Positions 62,289-64,000 of a stretch of DNA of 64,000 nucleotides are shown one piece after another. The notes under the pieces are model-generated. The model was given only the letters and a program-made list of their open reading frames with translations. It had not been told where the DNA came from and did no database searches. The stretch is from Arenibacter troitsensis (lineage in GTDB: Bacteria; Bacteroidota; Bacteroidia; Flavobacteriales; Flavobacteriaceae), in the NCBI RefSeq assembly GCF_900177645.1, contig NZ_FXAO01000001.1, positions 770,712-834,711 on the forward strand. The letters run 5' to 3'. Position 1 is the stretch's first letter, and every line of letters begins with the position of its first letter. The position numbers and the translations under genes are program-made.

Positions 62289-64000
62289 TTGAAATCGTAC
62301 AGCCAGATCATTTTCAGTAATTTCAGGGAACTGCTTCACTTCTTGAAAAGTACCAATTTCTCTAAGTCCATTGTGATTGCCATAGCAGTTACGGTACCAA
62401 TTCTACTTTCCATTGTATGGGGACATATAGAAATAGGTCTTGCTCTTTGCTTTGGGGCCTTTTGGAGTTCTCCCAGTGATGTGAGCGGTAATTTCCGCCA
62501 CAAAAAGTTTGGAATCTTGTTTTCTGCGGTCTTGGTAATGTTGGTAAGTTTTATTGGAGGGTATTTGAAGTTCGAAACTTGGCTTCTGATCCCTGTTTTG
62601 GGTCTTCTAACTTTTGCTATTGCCTTTATTTCGGTCTATGGGTTTAGAGCTTCACTAATTAGTTTTTCCGGTTTGTTGGCCCTAGTATTGCGTTTCGCCC
62701 ATGAATCAAAGGAATTGGAAATTTATGAATATGCACTTTTAATAGGTGCTGGTGGACTCTGGTATTTGCTCTTGGCAGTGCTGTGGTATCGCATCAACCC
62801 CAAAGCGCAAACCGAGGAACTACTTTGGGAGACGTATAGGCTCACAGCCGAATTTTTGGAAACTAGGGGTATGCTGGTGGGCCCCAAGAAAGATCGATTG
62901 GAACTGCAAACCCATTTGTATGAAATACAAAGTAAGTTAATTGAGCATCATGAAACCTTAAGGGAAATTTTGCTTCTTTCCAGGAAGAGCTCGGGAAGAT
63001 CTAGTTATCAGGCCAAGAGACTGTTGATCTTTGTGGAATTGATAGATATGCTTGAAACCGCAATTGCCAATCCGGTCAATTACGATAAAATGGATGACCT
63101 TTTTGGGGATCATCCTGAGTTTATTGAGAGCTTTCAGAGTTTAATATTCGAAATGGCCAGCCAATTAAGGACAATTGCCGAAGCGGGAACGGACCAAAAT
63201 AAATTTCCCAAAAATTCCAAATTAGGCCAATGTTTTGAAAAGGTTGAAGGCGAAATAGCCAGCTTTAGGGAGGAGAGGGCTGCTGAAGATTATGAAAGGT
63301 TCCTAATGCTTCAAAATCTGTTGCAATATTTGCAAAAGCAATTTGAAAAACTCAAAAAAATAAAATGGCTTTTGGGGAATCCGGATATGGGTAAGGTGGA
63401 TTTGGTAGATCAGACTTCGGCCAAACGATTTATAGTTGCCCAGGATTATGATCCTAAATTATTGCTGAGCAACTTTAGTTTTAGGTCTACCATTTTTAGA
63501 CATTCGTTAAGGTTGTCTGTAGCCGTAATGATAGGGTACGCTCTAGGTAATTTCTTCGATTTTCAAAATCCATATTGGATACTCTTGACTATTATCGTAA
63601 TAATGAGGCCCAGTTATGGTCTTACTAAATCCCGAACGAAAGATAGAATTGTAGGAACGCTTTTGGGGGGTGCCATTGCAACCGGTTTTGTTTTTTTAAT
63701 ACAGAATCCCTATGTATTTGGGGCCTTGGGAGTAGTTTCTATGGTTATTGCATTTTCAATGGTCCAGAAAAATTACAGGGCAGGGGCAACATTCATAACC
63801 CTTACCGTGGTATTTGTTTATGCTATTATCCGTCCAGATATCATAACCGTTATACAGTACAGGGTATTGGATACGCTTATTGGAGCCGGTCTGTCTTTTG
63901 TGGCCATGTTATGGATTTTACCGGCTTGGGGGTTTATGGAGATCAGGGTGCAAATAGAAAATAGCGTCAAGGCCAATAAAGGCTTTCTTGCCCAAATTGC
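62289..64000 (+). CDS. FUSC-family (YccS/YhfK-like) inner-membrane protein, 5' part
   Basis: A partial gene running off the window edge; about 570 codons are visible. It begins with TTG at 62289 (no ATG is in frame before residue 70 or so, and a stop lies at 62247). Hydrophobic segments near the start (IVIAIAVTVPILLSIVW and following) form the first membrane bundle. A long charged helical region with a DRLELQTHLYEIQSKLIEH segment follows. A second bundle carries NPYWILLTIIVIMRPSYGLTKSRTKDRIVGTLLGG, the FUSC hallmark (about residues 420-455). Possible aromatic-acid efflux or envelope role; unknown. It is divergent from merR. Confidence 0.85.
   Translation, partial: MKSYSQIIFSNFRELLHFLKSTNFSKSIVIAIAVTVPILLSIVWGHIEIGLALCFGAFWSSPSDVSGNFRHKKFGILFSAVLVMLVSFIGGYLKFETWLLIPVLGLLTFAIAFISVYGFRASLISFSGLLALVLRFAHESKELEIYEYALLIGAGGLWYLLLAVLWYRINPKAQTEELLWETYRLTAEFLETRGMLVGPKKDRLELQTHLYEIQSKLIEHHETLREILLLSRKSSGRSSYQAKRLLIFVELIDMLETAIANPVNYDKMDDLFGDHPEFIESFQSLIFEMASQLRTIAEAGTDQNKFPKNSKLGQCFEKVEGEIASFREERAAEDYERFLMLQNLLQYLQKQFEKLKKIKWLLGNPDMGKVDLVDQTSAKRFIVAQDYDPKLLLSNFSFRSTIFRHSLRLSVAVMIGYALGNFFDFQNPYWILLTIIVIMRPSYGLTKSRTKDRIVGTLLGGAIATGFVFLIQNPYVFGALGVVSMVIAFSMVQKNYRAGATFITLTVVFVYAIIRPDIITVIQYRVLDTLIGAGLSFVAMLWILPAWGFMEIRVQIENSVKANKGFLAQI

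Noticed and set aside
1-64000. CRISPR arrays, insertion sequences, prophage or integrase genes
   Set aside because: None was found: no spaced short repeats, no transposase or integrase motifs, and no terminal inverted repeats of the kind expected.

Overview
The window is chromosomal DNA from a marine-type Flavobacteriaceae bacterium (phylum Bacteroidota). The signs are a type IX secretion (T9SS) C-terminal sorting domain, SprB/HYR/PKD/malectin surface modules, promoters of the Bacteroidota form (TTTG, 19 bases, TAnnTTTG), an AT-rich genome, small proteins typical of flavobacteria, and start sites that mostly lack a Shine-Dalgarno sequence. I cannot name the species.

Layout. (1) 0-3.3 kb: kdsB, a HAD hydrolase, a KdnB-like Kdo oxidase and a PlsC-type acyltransferase, pointing to an 8-amino-Kdo LPS core. 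(2) 4-22 kb: two giant secreted proteins (2722 and 2859 residues) in one operon, then a beta-helix protein. The first giant carries an N-terminal cohesin and a C-terminal T9SS sorting domain. The second ends in a type I dockerin and has no sorting domain. (3) 22-29.5 kb: yebC, pterin dehydratase, an NAD-dependent reductase, gcvT, a secreted Xaa-Pro peptidase, and a galactofuranose pair (glycosyltransferase and UDP-galactopyranose mutase). (4) 29.5-34.5 kb: a thrABC operon with a clear promoter and a Thr/Ile-rich leader peptide. (5) 34.5-47.7 kb: housekeeping genes (nnrDE, clpC, gyrA, a TPR protein, an NlpC/P60 protein without its catalytic cysteine, thiolase, a PgpH-type HD phosphodiesterase). 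(6) 47.8-51 kb: tRNA-Ser and tRNA-Pro, then an AT-rich Crp/OMP/DoxX/FMN-reductase cluster ending in a frameshifted CHMI pseudogene. (7) 51.2-54 kb: a DMT transporter, then a TPP riboswitch driving pnuT and an overlapping acyl-CoA-dehydrogenase-like flavoprotein. (8) 54-62.1 kb: three minus-strand transcription units (folE, TIGR03643, SDR, gpx and small genes; TetR-AarF-SDR; merR). Each has an inverted repeat TGTTTAAT-N14-ATTAAACA or a close variant near its start. The MerR protein has the W-x9-EH and ExHxxG residues of CarH-type B12 photoreceptors, so this looks like a light-responsive regulon, with no photolyase gene in view. (9) 62.3-64 kb: a FUSC-family membrane protein cut by the window edge.

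The most distinctive features are the adjacent cohesin/dockerin pair of giant surface proteins, the CarH-like regulon with a repeated operator of fixed geometry, the thr leader peptide, and the flavoprotein placed under TPP riboswitch control.
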